The notes under the pieces are model-generated. The model ran no database searches and was not told the origin of the DNA. It was given only the letters and a program-made list of their open reading frames with translations. A DNA stretch of 64,000 bases from JAXLXE01 sp046328115 (GTDB taxonomy: Bacteria; Chloroflexota; UBA6077; JACCZL01), in contig JAXLXE010000001.1 in the NCBI GenBank assembly GCA_046328115.1, positions 1,798,001 to 1,862,000 on the forward strand. Direction: 5' to 3'. The translations under genes and the position numbers were made by a program. This document shows positions 7,846 through 16,099 of this stretch, one piece after another; position 1 is the first letter of the stretch; each line of letters starts with the position of its first letter.

Positions 7846-10243
7846 CGTCACGGCAGGCGTCGCGGATCCTCGGGCGGCCTTGCTTGATTGCGCGCGGCGC
7901 ATCCACATGGTGGGCATTGCCGGCACCGGGATGAACAGCCTGGCTACCCTGCTGGCGGAGGCTGGCAGCCAGGTAACCGGCTCAGATGCTGGCAACGCTG
8001 ATACGGCGAACTGGCTGGAGAGCCGCGGCATCGCGGTAGCCCGCGCGCACAGCGCCACGAACATCGACGGGGCAGACCTCATCATCCGATCCGCGGCGGT
8101 GCCAGACTCCAACCCCGAGATCGACGAGGCCCGGCGGAGGAGCATTCCCGTTCTGACGCACGCACAAGCCGTGGGGGCGCTCCTGGCATCACACCAAGGA
8201 GTCGCCGTGGCGGGCACCCACGGCAAGTCCACGACAACGGCCTTGATCGCGCACGTCCTGGCGAGCGCCGGCCGGGACCCCACGCTGATCGGTGGTGCGT
8301 ACGCCTTCAACTTCGGCGCGAGCGCGCGGCTGGGACACGGACCTGAGCTCGTCACTGAGGCCGACGAGTTCGCCGATCGATTCCTCGAGATGCACCCACG
8401 GGTGGCGGTGCTGACCAACCTCGAGGCGGACCACCTGGACTACTTCGGCTCATTCGAACGCCTGGCGCGGTCGTTTCAGCAGTTCATCGACGGCGTGCCG
8501 GCGGACGGAACCGTGGTCTGGTGCGCAGACGATGCTCAGCTAGGGCGACTCCGAATCAACCGCCGGACGCTGACCTTCGGCACCGAGCCCTCGGCAGACG
8601 TGAGACTGGTGTCGTGCCTCCCACGGCAAGGAGGTGGGGCCACTCTCGGGCTCTCCGTCCAAGGCGAGCAGATGCGGGTCAACAGCCCTCTCAGCGGCAG
8701 ACTCTACGCGATGAACTGCGCCGCCGCGGTGGCCGCCTGCCATGCGATCGGACTCAAAGCCGCGGAGATCGCCCGTGGAATCGAGAGCTTTCTGGGCACG
8801 CGACGGCGCTTCGAGACGCGGTTCAAGTCAGCCAGTTACTGGCTCATCAGTGACTATGCCCACCACCCTACCGCACTGCGTCTCACCCTGGCGGCCGCTC
8901 GCGACGTCCACGGTGGACCGCTCTGGTGTGTATTCCAGCCACACACCCGCCATCGCACCATGACCATGCTCCCGGAGCTCGCGGCGGCCCTAGAAGAAGC
9001 GGATCACGCCATGATCACGCCAATCTACGAGGCGCGGGGTCGCGAGCAAGACCAGTTGGCAGTAGCTTCAGCGGACATCCTGGCCCGGATGGCGCATCCG
9101 GACGCGCGTCTGGTGTCAGATGTGGATGAGCTTGCCAGGCTGGTGAGTGCAGAGGCCGAGCCGGGCTCTCTCATCATCGTCGCGGGTGCGGGGGATATAG
9201 ACTCGTGGTGCGGGCCGTTGGCGGAGCACGTGCTGCCAGCGCTTGAACGCCAGGCCGCGCAGCGAGCCGCGAGGACCGCCGGCGTCGCGTCCGAGACCCA
9301 GCTGGCACCGTTCACGTCACTCCGCGTGGGCGGCCCTTCGCGGGCGCTGTTAGCCAGTCCGGACGCTGAGGTCGTGGCCGCGGCCATCCGCGACGCGCGC
9401 GCCAACGGCACTGACGTGCTGATCCTGGGGGCTGGATCGAATCTCCTGATCGCCGACGAGGGCTTTGACGGCCTGGTGGTGCGGTATACGGCAGCGGGTC
9501 ACCGGGTCGAGACCGATGACGGCGACACGCTCGTGATTGTCGAAGCCGGGACCAGCATCTCGCGGCTGGCTCGGGTTCTGGCGCGCGAGGGATGGAGCGG
9601 GCTGGAATGGGCAGCCACCATCCCCGGAACGGTTGGCGGCGCGGTGGTGAACAACTCTGGCGCCTTCGGCGGATGCATGGCCGACGCGCTGGAATACGTA
9701 GATCTGATCGACGGTGCCGGCCAACAACGACGCCTGGCGGGCGCCGAGCTTGGGTACGCCTATCGAGCCAGTCGGATAAAACGGGGCGAGATCGACGGGG
9801 CGCTGGTGGTCCGGGCGGCGCTTCGCGTGCAGCCATGCGATCCAGACCAGGCTCTGGCGCGTATTCGGGACATGCAGGCGCGACGGACGGCAAGCCAGCC
9901 GCGCTCGCTTAGCGTGGGTAGCGTGTTTGCGAACCCATCAGGCGACTTCGCAGGACGACTGATCGAAGCCGTGGGACTGAAGGGCGCGAGACGGGGCGGA
10001 GCAGCCATCTCAGACATACACGCCAACTTCATCATCAACACAGGTGGTGCAACCGCCCGCGACGTGCTGGAGCTAGCCTGTCTGGCACGCGCGACCGTGT
10101 GGCGGGAGACCGGCACGGAGCTTCACCCGGAGATCCAGCTTGTTGGGCGGTGGACCGCGGACGACTACCGCCGCATGTATGGTCCGCTCAATGGGCCGCG
10201 CAGCGTGACTCAGGAACCGCCGCGCACGGAGGCTATCCAGTGA
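7838..10243 (+). CDS. murC-murB: Fused UDP-MurNAc:L-alanine ligase / UDP-N-acetylenolpyruvoylglucosamine reductase (MurC-MurB)
   Basis: One 801-residue frame contains two complete enzymes. MurC (about 20-470) has the UDP-site GIAGTGM (26-32), the P-loop GTHGKSTTT (127-135), EADEFADRF and DYAHHPTA (339-346); it ligates L-Ala to UDP-MurNAc. After a short linker, MurB (about 485-771) has the FAD-binding GAGSNLL (531-537), WAATIPGTVGGAVVNNSGAFG, YRASR (642-646), GSVFANP with the proton-donating Ser695, and Glu765 near the end; it reduces UDP-GlcNAc-enolpyruvate using NADPH. MurB acts immediately before MurC, so the fusion couples consecutive steps. No stop or start codon interrupts the junction. 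The ftsQ start overlaps its stop. Confidence 0.94.
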   Translation: MPDVTAGVADPRAALLDCARRIHMVGIAGTGMNSLATLLAEAGSQVTGSDAGNADTANWLESRGIAVARAHSATNIDGADLIIRSAAVPDSNPEIDEARRRSIPVLTHAQAVGALLASHQGVAVAGTHGKSTTTALIAHVLASAGRDPTLIGGAYAFNFGASARLGHGPELVTEADEFADRFLEMHPRVAVLTNLEADHLDYFGSFERLARSFQQFIDGVPADGTVVWCADDAQLGRLRINRRTLTFGTEPSADVRLVSCLPRQGGGATLGLSVQGEQMRVNSPLSGRLYAMNCAAAVAACHAIGLKAAEIARGIESFLGTRRRFETRFKSASYWLISDYAHHPTALRLTLAAARDVHGGPLWCVFQPHTRHRTMTMLPELAAALEEADHAMITPIYEARGREQDQLAVASADILARMAHPDARLVSDVDELARLVSAEAEPGSLIIVAGAGDIDSWCGPLAEHVLPALERQAAQRAARTAGVASETQLAPFTSLRVGGPSRALLASPDAEVVAAAIRDARANGTDVLILGAGSNLLIADEGFDGLVVRYTAAGHRVETDDGDTLVIVEAGTSISRLARVLAREGWSGLEWAATIPGTVGGAVVNNSGAFGGCMADALEYVDLIDGAGQQRRLAGAELGYAYRASRIKRGEIDGALVVRAALRVQPCDPDQALARIRDMQARRTASQPRSLSVGSVFANPSGDFAGRLIEAVGLKGARRGGAAISDIHANFIINTGGATARDVLELACLARATVWRETGTELHPEIQLVGRWTADDYRRMYGPLNGPRSVTQEPPRTEAIQ

Positions 10244-11034
10244 GCCGACCCCACAGCAGCCAACAACGCAGACCTCACAGCCCTACCCGCGCCGGCAGCC
10301 AGGGTGGCGCACCGCCAACCAGGGCATCGATTGATTGGCAGCCGGTACTCTGGGCGATGTCCTATGCCACCGCGCTCATCTGGTTGGCGGGTGCATCTGG
10401 GCTGTTGTATTATGTCTCGACCTCGGACCAGTTCAAGGTCTCGACGGTCTTCGTCGCGGGCAACGCATTGGTGCCCGCGAGCGAGCTCGAAGCCGCTGCC
10501 GCGGTTCGTGGAGCAAACATCTTCTGGATTCGGCACGAGGAGGTCGCGCGGCGCGTGCAAGGAGTGCCAGCCGTCAGGACCGCCCAGGCGGCCATCCGGC
10601 TCCCGTCCCGCGTGGATGTGCGGGTTACGGAGCGCACTCCGCGCGCACTTTGGGCCACACCTGGCGGATCGCGCCTGGTGGACGCTGACGGTCAGCTTCT
10701 GGGCCCACCCACGGACCGGACAGACCTCCCCATGATCTACGACCGGTCCGGCGAGGGCCCGCGGGAGCGCGTGGACGCGGACGCTATTGAGACGATGATG
10801 CAGCTCAAAGCGGCACTGCCGCGACTGGAGCGTGCCGCCGTACGCGAATTCGAATACACTGCGGACGGCGTGACGGCCCTACTTGACAGCGGACTGAGTG
10901 TGAAATTCGGCGGATCGCGAGAGCTGGCGTGGAAATTGGAGGCGTTCAGCGCCATCCGTAGGGAGATCGAGCGCACCGCGCAGCGGGCCGAACTGATTGA
11001 CGTACGCTTTCGAGACCGTGCGTACTTCAGGTAG
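10240..11034 (+). CDS. ftsQ: Cell division protein FtsQ/DivIB
   Basis: A 264-residue bitopic divisome protein. It has a basic, proline-rich cytoplasmic N-terminus (1-32), one membrane helix (about 36-58), a POTRA domain (about 65-135, beginning FKVSTVFVAGN) and the FtsQ beta domain ending in the VDVRFRDRAYFR strand. POTRA and beta domains recruit FtsL/FtsB. GTG 10240 overlaps the murC-murB stop as GTGA; the frame is open further upstream but only as a shadow of murB. Sequence identity in the family is low, yet architecture, the POTRA signature and position leave little doubt. Confidence 0.9.
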   Translation: MSRPHSSQQRRPHSPTRAGSQGGAPPTRASIDWQPVLWAMSYATALIWLAGASGLLYYVSTSDQFKVSTVFVAGNALVPASELEAAAAVRGANIFWIRHEEVARRVQGVPAVRTAQAAIRLPSRVDVRVTERTPRALWATPGGSRLVDADGQLLGPPTDRTDLPMIYDRSGEGPRERVDADAIETMMQLKAALPRLERAAVREFEYTADGVTALLDSGLSVKFGGSRELAWKLEAFSAIRREIERTAQRAELIDVRFRDRAYFR

Positions 11035-11040
11035 CCGCGC

Positions 11041-11073
11041 ATGTTGATGAAGCGCCGGGCGCCCGAGAGCTAG
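11041..11073 (+). other. Ten-codon leader ORF in front of ftsA
   Basis: ATG 11041 opens a 10-codon frame (MLMKRRAPES) whose TAG ends one base before the ftsA ATG. Such a stop-start arrangement could couple ftsA translation to upstream ribosomes. It is short enough to be chance, and no Shine-Dalgarno is clear. Confidence 0.2.
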
Positions 11074-11074
11074 G

Positions 11075-12325
11075 ATGGCCAGAGAGCGGATCGTCGTTGG
11101 CATTGACGTGGGGACCACCAAGGTGTGCGCCCTCATCGCCGCCGTCTCGCCGGAAGATCAACTTGAGATCCTCGGCGCCGGCATCACGCCATCGCGGGGA
11201 ATTCGCCGCGGCGTTGTGGTGAATGTTGATGATGCCGTGCAGGCGATCAGCGCTGCCGTCCAGAAGGCAGAGCAGCAGTCCGGATTCAAGATCCTGAGCG
11301 CGTTTGTCGGCATCGCCGGCGGTCAAGTGGGCTCCACAAACAGCCACGGTGTGGTGGCCGTGCGGCGAAACGACAACGTGATCACGGACGATGACATTGA
11401 GCGCGCGCTGGAAGCGGCCAAAGTGGTCAATCTGCCCGGGGATCGCGACGTAGTCCACGTGATCCCGCGCCACTTCGTCATCGATGGTCAACCCGGCATC
11501 AGCAATCCGGCCGGCATGTTGGGGCGGCGCCTCGAAGTGGAGACCACGGTCATCACCGCCACTCAGACCTCCATGCAGAACCTCACGCGCTGTGTGGAGC
11601 AAGCCGGCATCGGCATTGACAGCCTGGTGATCCAATCATACGCGGCCGGCGAAGCCGTACTCACCACGGCCGAAAAGGATATGGGCGTGGTACTCATCGA
11701 CATCGGCGGTGGGACCACAGATGCCGCGATCTTCCTAGAAGGCTCGGTAGCCTGGGTGACGTCAATACCGGTCGGCGGCAATCACATCTCCAATGACATC
11801 GCGGTGGGCCTGAGAACGCCCTTCAACGCGGCAGACGAGCTGAAGATCCGCCACGGGCACGCCTACTCGTCTGACGTGGACGATGAGGAGCTCGTCGACA
11901 TCGCCCCGTACGACCAGGACGACGATGGCGAAGAGGAGCCCGTTTCGCAGCGCGAGCTGGCGGAGATCATCGAAGCTCGCCTGGAGGAGACGCTGGAGCT
12001 TGTCCACGAGCAGCTTTACCGCGCTGGGTACGGCGATGAGCTGGGCACCGAAAACGGCGCTCTGCCCGGTGGCGTAGTCCTGGTGGGCGGAACGGCCCAG
12101 ATCCCGGGCATCCGCAAGCTGGCTCAGCGGGTGTTCGGCGCCTCGGTTCGGATCGGAACCCCGTCCGGCATCTTTGGGGCGGCTGAGGCGGTGAACTCCC
12201 CGTCGTTCGCCACGAGCGTCGGACTGCTCCGCTGGGGCATCACGCAGATAGACGAATTCGGAGGTCCCGGCAGCGACAATCCGATCGCGCGATTGCGCGA
12301 CTGGCTGCGGGGCTTTTTTCCATAA
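11075..12325 (+). CDS. ftsA: Cell division protein FtsA
   Basis: An actin-fold ATPase (416 residues) that tethers FtsZ filaments to the membrane and recruits later divisome proteins. The N-terminal phosphate-1 loop GIDVGTTKVCALI (about 9-21), the second phosphate loop VVLIDIGGGTTDAA (near 205), the adenosine motif GVVLVGGTAQIPG and the C-terminal amphipathic membrane-targeting helix ARLRDWLRGFF are all visible. The acidic stretch around residue 275 (YDQDDDGEEEP) is a somewhat unusual insertion near the usual FtsZ-contact subdomain. The ATG sits one base after a tiny leader ORF. ftsZ follows 60 bases downstream. Confidence 0.95.
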   Translation: MARERIVVGIDVGTTKVCALIAAVSPEDQLEILGAGITPSRGIRRGVVVNVDDAVQAISAAVQKAEQQSGFKILSAFVGIAGGQVGSTNSHGVVAVRRNDNVITDDDIERALEAAKVVNLPGDRDVVHVIPRHFVIDGQPGISNPAGMLGRRLEVETTVITATQTSMQNLTRCVEQAGIGIDSLVIQSYAAGEAVLTTAEKDMGVVLIDIGGGTTDAAIFLEGSVAWVTSIPVGGNHISNDIAVGLRTPFNAADELKIRHGHAYSSDVDDEELVDIAPYDQDDDGEEEPVSQRELAEIIEARLEETLELVHEQLYRAGYGDELGTENGALPGGVVLVGGTAQIPGIRKLAQRVFGASVRIGTPSGIFGAAEAVNSPSFATSVGLLRWGITQIDEFGGPGSDNPIARLRDWLRGFFP

Positions 12326-12385
12326 TGGTAAGCTTCCGAAGCAATGACGAACGTCGAGGGGGCAGCCTGAGACCCGGAGGCAGCG

Positions 12386-13522
12386 GTGGACAAGTTTGAG
12401 AATGATGGCGTAGCGCACATCGTCGTCGTGGGGGTCGGCGGTGGTGGGTCTAACGCCGTCAACCGCATGATCCAGGCAGGCGTGCATAGCGTGGACTTCG
12501 TGGCGGTCAACACCGACGCCCAGGCATTGGCGCGGAGCGATGCACCAACGCGCATCCGCATTGGCGAGAAGCTGACGCGTGGCCTTGGCGCCGGCGGCAA
12601 CCCCAGCGTGGGCCAGCGCGCCGCGGAAGAGAGTCAGGAAGCCATCTATGAGGCGCTCCGCGGCGCGGATATGGTGTTCGTCGCCGCGGGCATGGGCGGC
12701 GGCACCGGCACGGGGGCCTCACCAGTTGTGGCCGCGATCGCGCGCGAATTAGGCGCGCTCACGGTTGGCGTGGTCACCAAGCCCTTTGGCTTCGAAGGCC
12801 GGCGGCGCTCACAGTCAGCGGAGGAAGGGATCAGCGCGCTGCGGCAGAAAGTCAACACACTGATCACCATCCCTAACGACAAGATGCTCTCGTCTATCGA
12901 CAAGCGCACCTCTGTCGAGCAGGCGTTTGGCATCGTCGACGACGTACTGCGCCAGGGCATCCAGGGCATCTCCGAGCTCATCACAGAGCCCGGGCTGATC
13001 AATGTGGACTTCGCCGACGTTCGCTCCATCATGTCAGAACCCGGCTCCGCGCTCATGGCCATAGGCCGCGGGAGCGGCGATCAACGCGCCATGGAGGCAG
13101 CGAAACAAGCCATCGCCAGCCCCCTGCTGGACATCTCCATGCAGGGCGCCCGCGGCGTGCTCATGAACATCACAGGCGGTGAAGATCTCACTCTGAGCGA
13201 GGTCCATGAAGCCGCCGGCCTCATCACACAGGCAGCGCACGGCGAAGCAAACGTGATCTTCGGCACGGTGATCGATGCTGACATGACCAACGAGGTCAAG
13301 ATCACACTGATAGCCACGGGGTTCGAGCAAGAGCGACCCAACGAAGGCCTAGGCGGCTCTCGCCGACCCAGGGCCCCACACCCGTCTGATGAGCCCCGTC
13401 CGTCGCGCATCCGGCCAGTCACCCCGTCGCGCGAACCGGCCGCCGATCCCTTTGGCGACGACGACGGTGAGCTTGACGTACCGTCGTTCCTGAAGGACCG
13501 CGAACGGCGGCGGTTTCGCTAA
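12386..13522 (+). CDS. ftsZ: Cell division GTPase FtsZ
   Basis: The tubulin homologue that forms the Z-ring. The 378-residue protein has the nucleotide-binding GVGGGGSNAVNRMI (16-29), the tubulin signature GGGTGTG (104-110), the T7-loop segment NVDFADVRSIM and a C-terminal domain. A Pro/Arg-rich linker (about 315-355) leads to the conserved tail peptide LDVPSFLKDR, the docking site for FtsA and other partners, followed by a basic ERRRFR end. The GTG start is set by a GGAGG at 12376-12380 with a 5-nt spacer. Confidence 0.98.
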   Translation: MDKFENDGVAHIVVVGVGGGGSNAVNRMIQAGVHSVDFVAVNTDAQALARSDAPTRIRIGEKLTRGLGAGGNPSVGQRAAEESQEAIYEALRGADMVFVAAGMGGGTGTGASPVVAAIARELGALTVGVVTKPFGFEGRRRSQSAEEGISALRQKVNTLITIPNDKMLSSIDKRTSVEQAFGIVDDVLRQGIQGISELITEPGLINVDFADVRSIMSEPGSALMAIGRGSGDQRAMEAAKQAIASPLLDISMQGARGVLMNITGGEDLTLSEVHEAAGLITQAAHGEANVIFGTVIDADMTNEVKITLIATGFEQERPNEGLGGSRRPRAPHPSDEPRPSRIRPVTPSREPAADPFGDDDGELDVPSFLKDRERRRFR

Positions 13523-13556
13523 CGGCGACACCGCCATCCGGATAGCCGACCGCCGC

Positions 13557-14321
13557 ATGCGCCTGCTGAGTTTTCAGAATCTGGTCAGCCCACGCGTGGC
13601 ACACGGCGTGAGCACGCGCCATGGCGGCGTGAGCGAAGGCGTGTACGGGCAGCTCAATCTCAGCGCGTCCGTCGGAGATGAGCCAGAACGGGTCGCGGAG
13701 AATCGAGGCCGCCTGGCAGAGGCGCTTGGATTTGCCCGTGATCAACTGGTGACCACACCGCAGGAGCACGGGAAGCACGTGATGGTGGTGGACCAGAACA
13801 ACGTTGACCAGGCGCTCGAGACCAGAGCGGACGCAATCATTACGAGAACGCCCGGCATCTTGCTGATGCAGCGATTTGCTGATTGCGTCCCCCTGCTGTA
13901 CTGGGAACCCGCTGCCAATATCGTGGGGGTGGCGCACGCCGGCTGGCGTGGAACGCGTCTGGGCGTGGCCAGCGCAACGGTTGCCGCCATCACCGCGCTG
14001 GGTGGCTCTAGCGCCCAGGTCCAGGTGGCCATCGGCCCATCCATCGGACCGTGCTGCTTTGAGGTCGGTAGCGACGTGGCCGGCGAGTTCGCTGCCACGC
14101 CCTCGTCGGTCTCCGTTGGCCCCGCGGGCAGGCCACACGTGGATCTCTGGGGTGCGAACCAGCAATACCTGGTCGCGGCAGGTGTCCCGCTGGCAAATAT
14201 CGAGGTCGCACGAGTGTGCACGCGGTGTAATCAAGACGACTACTTCTCGCATCGTGTACTGGGCTACCCGGCTGGGCGCTTCGGCGCGGCCATCGGAATC
14301 CGGACCGGGGTAGACGCATGA
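13557..14321 (+). CDS. pgeF: Peptidoglycan editing factor PgeF (multicopper-oxidase-like laccase domain, YfiH/YlmD)
   Basis: A 254-residue single-domain laccase-fold protein. The likely metal-site residues are visible: His71 in QEHG, Cys110 in FADCVPLL and His127 in HAGWRG, along with IGPSIGPCCFEV and the late CTRC motif. In E. coli, PgeF removes wrongly incorporated residues such as L-Ser from UDP-MurNAc precursors; other members act on purine nucleosides. It follows ftsZ as in Gram-positive genomes (ylmD). Its stop overlaps the yggS start (ATGA). Family assignment is firm, substrate inferred. Confidence 0.9.
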   Translation: MRLLSFQNLVSPRVAHGVSTRHGGVSEGVYGQLNLSASVGDEPERVAENRGRLAEALGFARDQLVTTPQEHGKHVMVVDQNNVDQALETRADAIITRTPGILLMQRFADCVPLLYWEPAANIVGVAHAGWRGTRLGVASATVAAITALGGSSAQVQVAIGPSIGPCCFEVGSDVAGEFAATPSSVSVGPAGRPHVDLWGANQQYLVAAGVPLANIEVARVCTRCNQDDYFSHRVLGYPAGRFGAAIGIRTGVDA

Positions 14322-15025
14322 TCAGCGCTTCGGGCATCCGCGACAGCGTTGACCGCGTCCTGGGCAAGATAGAGGACGCGGCGGCGCGCTCCGGCCGCTC
14401 CGCCCGCGACGTGAAACTGGTGGCCGTTACCAAAACGCAGCCGCCGGACGTGGTGGCGGAGGCAGCCAGTCGCGGCCTGCGCGTCTTCGGCGAAAACCGC
14501 GTCCAGGAGGCGGAGAGAAAAATCCCCGCGGTCCAGACGCTCGTGGGTGAGATACCGCTGGAGTGGCGTCTGATCGGCACGCTCCAACGGAACAAGGTCA
14601 ACGCGGCGCTGCCGCTGTTCTCGGCGATAGACTCGGTGGACAATGTACGGGTGGCCCAGGCCATCAACGACCGTGCACCAGCCGCGGGGTACCCCGTCCT
14701 GCTAGAAGTCTATCTTGGCGTCGATCCTGAGCGACCCGGTTTCACACCCGTCACGCTTCGAGACGCGGTAGAACGGCTTCGGCAAATGGACCGGCTCCGC
14801 GTGCAGGGGCTCATGACCATCGCACCGCTCGGGCTCACCCCTGATGCCACGCGCGAGGCGTTCCGCGAATTGAGAAGGTTGAGCGAGGAGCTGCGGGGCA
14901 AGCATCGCGATTGGCTGGGCAACGAGCTCTCGATGGGCATGACGAATGATTACGAGATCGCGATCGAGGAGGGCGCGACGCTGGTGAGAGTCGGCCGCGC
15001 ACTCTTCGGGGAGCGGCCGCAGTGA
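14318..15025 (+). CDS. yggS: PLP homeostasis protein YggS/YlmE/PipY
   Basis: A 235-residue alanine-racemase-like TIM-barrel protein that binds pyridoxal 5'-phosphate but has no known catalytic activity; it controls PLP and amino-acid homeostasis. The PLP lysine is Lys39 in KLVAVTKTQP, and FGENRVQEAE, WRLIGTLQRNK and LSMGMTNDYEIAI follow in family order. Position after the laccase-domain gene and before yggT matches the ylmD-ylmE-ylmG order downstream of ftsZ in many bacteria. It overlaps both neighbours by 4 bases, so the trio is translationally coupled. Confidence 0.94.
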   Translation: MISASGIRDSVDRVLGKIEDAAARSGRSARDVKLVAVTKTQPPDVVAEAASRGLRVFGENRVQEAERKIPAVQTLVGEIPLEWRLIGTLQRNKVNAALPLFSAIDSVDNVRVAQAINDRAPAAGYPVLLEVYLGVDPERPGFTPVTLRDAVERLRQMDRLRVQGLMTIAPLGLTPDATREAFRELRRLSEELRGKHRDWLGNELSMGMTNDYEIAIEEGATLVRVGRALFGERPQ

Positions 15026-15288
15026 CCGACTTCCTGATTACCTTCTTCTCGTACCTGCTAACCGTGCTCAACTGGGCCATCATCATTCGCGCACTGATGT
15101 CCTGGTTCAACCCGCGGATGGACAACCCGCTGGTGGTATTCCTGATCGAGATCACCGAGCCGGTCCTTGCACCGCTACGACGGGTGGTCCCGCGGATCGG
15201 CATGATGGACATCACGCCCATCGTGGCGATCCTCCTGCTGAACGCGATTCAGGGCATCTTGGGCGACCTGCGCATGGGTCGGTTCTGA
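15022..15288 (+). CDS. yggT: YggT family membrane protein (YlmG-like)
   Basis: An 88-residue protein with two hydrophobic helices separated by the loop MSWFNPRMDNPLVVFLIEITEPVLAPLRRVVPR, seen here in short form as NPRMDNPLV, ITEPVLAPLRR and a DITPIVAILLLN helix. These are hallmarks of YggT/YlmG, linked in other organisms to division-site or nucleoid placement and osmotic tolerance. GTG 15022 overlaps the yggS stop. It is the last gene of the dcw transcription unit; a convergent gene begins 28 bases later. Confidence 0.88.
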   Translation: MTDFLITFFSYLLTVLNWAIIIRALMSWFNPRMDNPLVVFLIEITEPVLAPLRRVVPRIGMMDITPIVAILLLNAIQGILGDLRMGRF

Positions 15289-15316
15289 CCGGACAACTGC
15301 GCGCGGCAGCGGGCTG

Positions 15317-15688
15317 CTAGTCCTCCGGCCAGTACTGCTCGTCGCTCTGCGTGAGATACCGCACGATGGGCTCAGGGGTCTCGTGGCGCAGACGACCATG
15401 CTCGTCCACGTACGTCGCCCGCAAGTACGCCCGCGGGTCGTCCGTCCCCACCCATGCTGAGACCGCCTCCATCAATGCTCGGGGCAACCGGAAGCCGCCG
15501 CCCGCGATCGCGTCCACAAGCTCCAGGATGACGGAATCCACGATGTCGTCAACCTCATCCTCATCGTGAGAGTCTTCGAGCAGTAAGGTCAGGGTCTCAC
15601 CGAGCAGGTTGTAGTAGTGCTCCGATCGGTGGCTCGCGGCGGCGTCCTCCCCTCCGTCGTGATGGCCGTTCCGCGATCCCTCATTCAT
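15317..15688 (-). CDS. Hypothetical acidic protein
   Basis: A 123-residue soluble protein from ATG 15686-15688. The frame is open upstream to 15844, but that part would read through a terminator and tRNA-Ser, so the internal ATG is preferred. Visible features are a His/Gly/Asp-rich N-terminus, a very acidic helix (LEDSHDEDEVDDIVD) and a C-terminal part with WVGTDDPRAYLRATYVDEHGR and YLTQSDEQYWPED. No family is recognised. Its 3' end faces yggT. Codon usage resembles neighbouring genes, so it is probably real. Confidence 0.6.
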   Translation of the reverse strand: MNEGSRNGHHDGGEDAAASHRSEHYYNLLGETLTLLLEDSHDEDEVDDIVDSVILELVDAIAGGGFRLPRALMEAVSAWVGTDDPRAYLRATYVDEHGRLRHETPEPIVRYLTQSDEQYWPED

Positions 15689-15743
15689 CAAGCGAACCTC
15701 CGCGTGCCGCCCTCGGCCATCGGTATAGTGGACCCAAGAGAAC

Positions 15744-15766
15744 GGCCCCGGACCGTGTCCGGGGCC
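15744..15766 (-). terminator. Intrinsic terminator of tRNA-Ser(GGA)
   Basis: GGCCCCGGAC (15744-15753) and GTCCGGGGCC (15757-15766) make a perfect 10-bp stem with a 3-nt loop, starting 15 bases past the tRNA 3' end. On the minus strand it is followed by GTTCTCTT, a short U-rich tail. Confidence 0.7.
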
Positions 15767-15780
15767 GGTTCCACGTGCGG

Positions 15781-15868
15781 CGGAGAGGGAGGGATTCGAA
15801 CCCTCGAGACCACGGGGGTCTACGCGCTTTCCAGGCGCGCGCACTAGGCCAGGCTATGCGACCTCTCC
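15781..15868 (-). tRNA. tRNA-Ser (anticodon GGA)
   Basis: Read on the minus strand, a 7-bp acceptor stem pairs GGAGAGG with CCTCTCC, discriminator G at 15781. A 5-bp anticodon stem encloses loop CTGGAAA with anticodon GGA at 15830-15832, a long class II variable arm is present, and the T-loop reads GGTTCGAATCC. The long variable arm is diagnostic for serine. CCA is not encoded. An extended -10 promoter lies 36 bases upstream and a terminator downstream, so it can be a single-gene unit. Confidence 0.95.
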
Positions 15869-15903
15869 TCGCGACGCCGTGCGAGCGCGGCACCGCGGGC
15901 GCG

Positions 15904-15912
15904 ATTATACCA
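15904..15912 (-). promoter_or_regulatory. Extended -10 promoter of tRNA-Ser(GGA)
   Basis: The minus strand reads TGG-TATAAT (15912 to 15904): a perfect -10 hexamer with an extended TGN. No good -35 is visible. The predicted start near 15897 is about 29 nt before the mature tRNA 5' end. Confidence 0.6.
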
Positions 15913-15947
15913 CGCCCCCGGGCGCTCAGATTCGCAACTGTGCGTCG

Positions 15948-16091
15948 CTACTCTACGTCTTCGACGATCACGATCTGATCGTCAGCCTCGCCGTCACCGT
16001 TCTCGTCGATCTCAATCACGGTAACCTCGACGTCCAGGTACACCCTGTGCTCCTCAACGCGCTCCTCAACCGGTCCGGATGTGTTCCGCAC
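15948..16091 (-). CDS. Candidate 47-residue acidic EF-hand-like microprotein
   Basis: A GTG at 16089-16091 opens a 47-codon frame ending in TAG at 15948-15950, filling the gap between two tRNA-Ser genes. About a third of residues are Asp or Glu. Residues 29-37 read DENGDGEAD, matching the calcium-loop pattern D-x-N-x-D-G-x-x-D found in EF-hands and dockerin repeats, followed by a hydrophobic strand QIVIVED. No Shine-Dalgarno is visible, which weakens the case. It could be a small metal-binding protein, a degraded fragment or chance. Confidence 0.35.
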   Translation of the reverse strand: MRNTSGPVEERVEEHRVYLDVEVTVIEIDENGDGEADDQIVIVEDVE

Positions 16092-16099
16092 CAGGTGGG

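Noticed and set aside
6780..7934. 384-residue ORF inside ftsW
   Set aside because: Low-complexity Arg/Gly/Ala composition, no motif, and ftsW is well conserved in the other frame.
15689..15844. N-terminal extension of the 15317-15688 hypothetical gene
   Set aside because: It would translate through a terminator hairpin and the body of tRNA-Ser(GGA).
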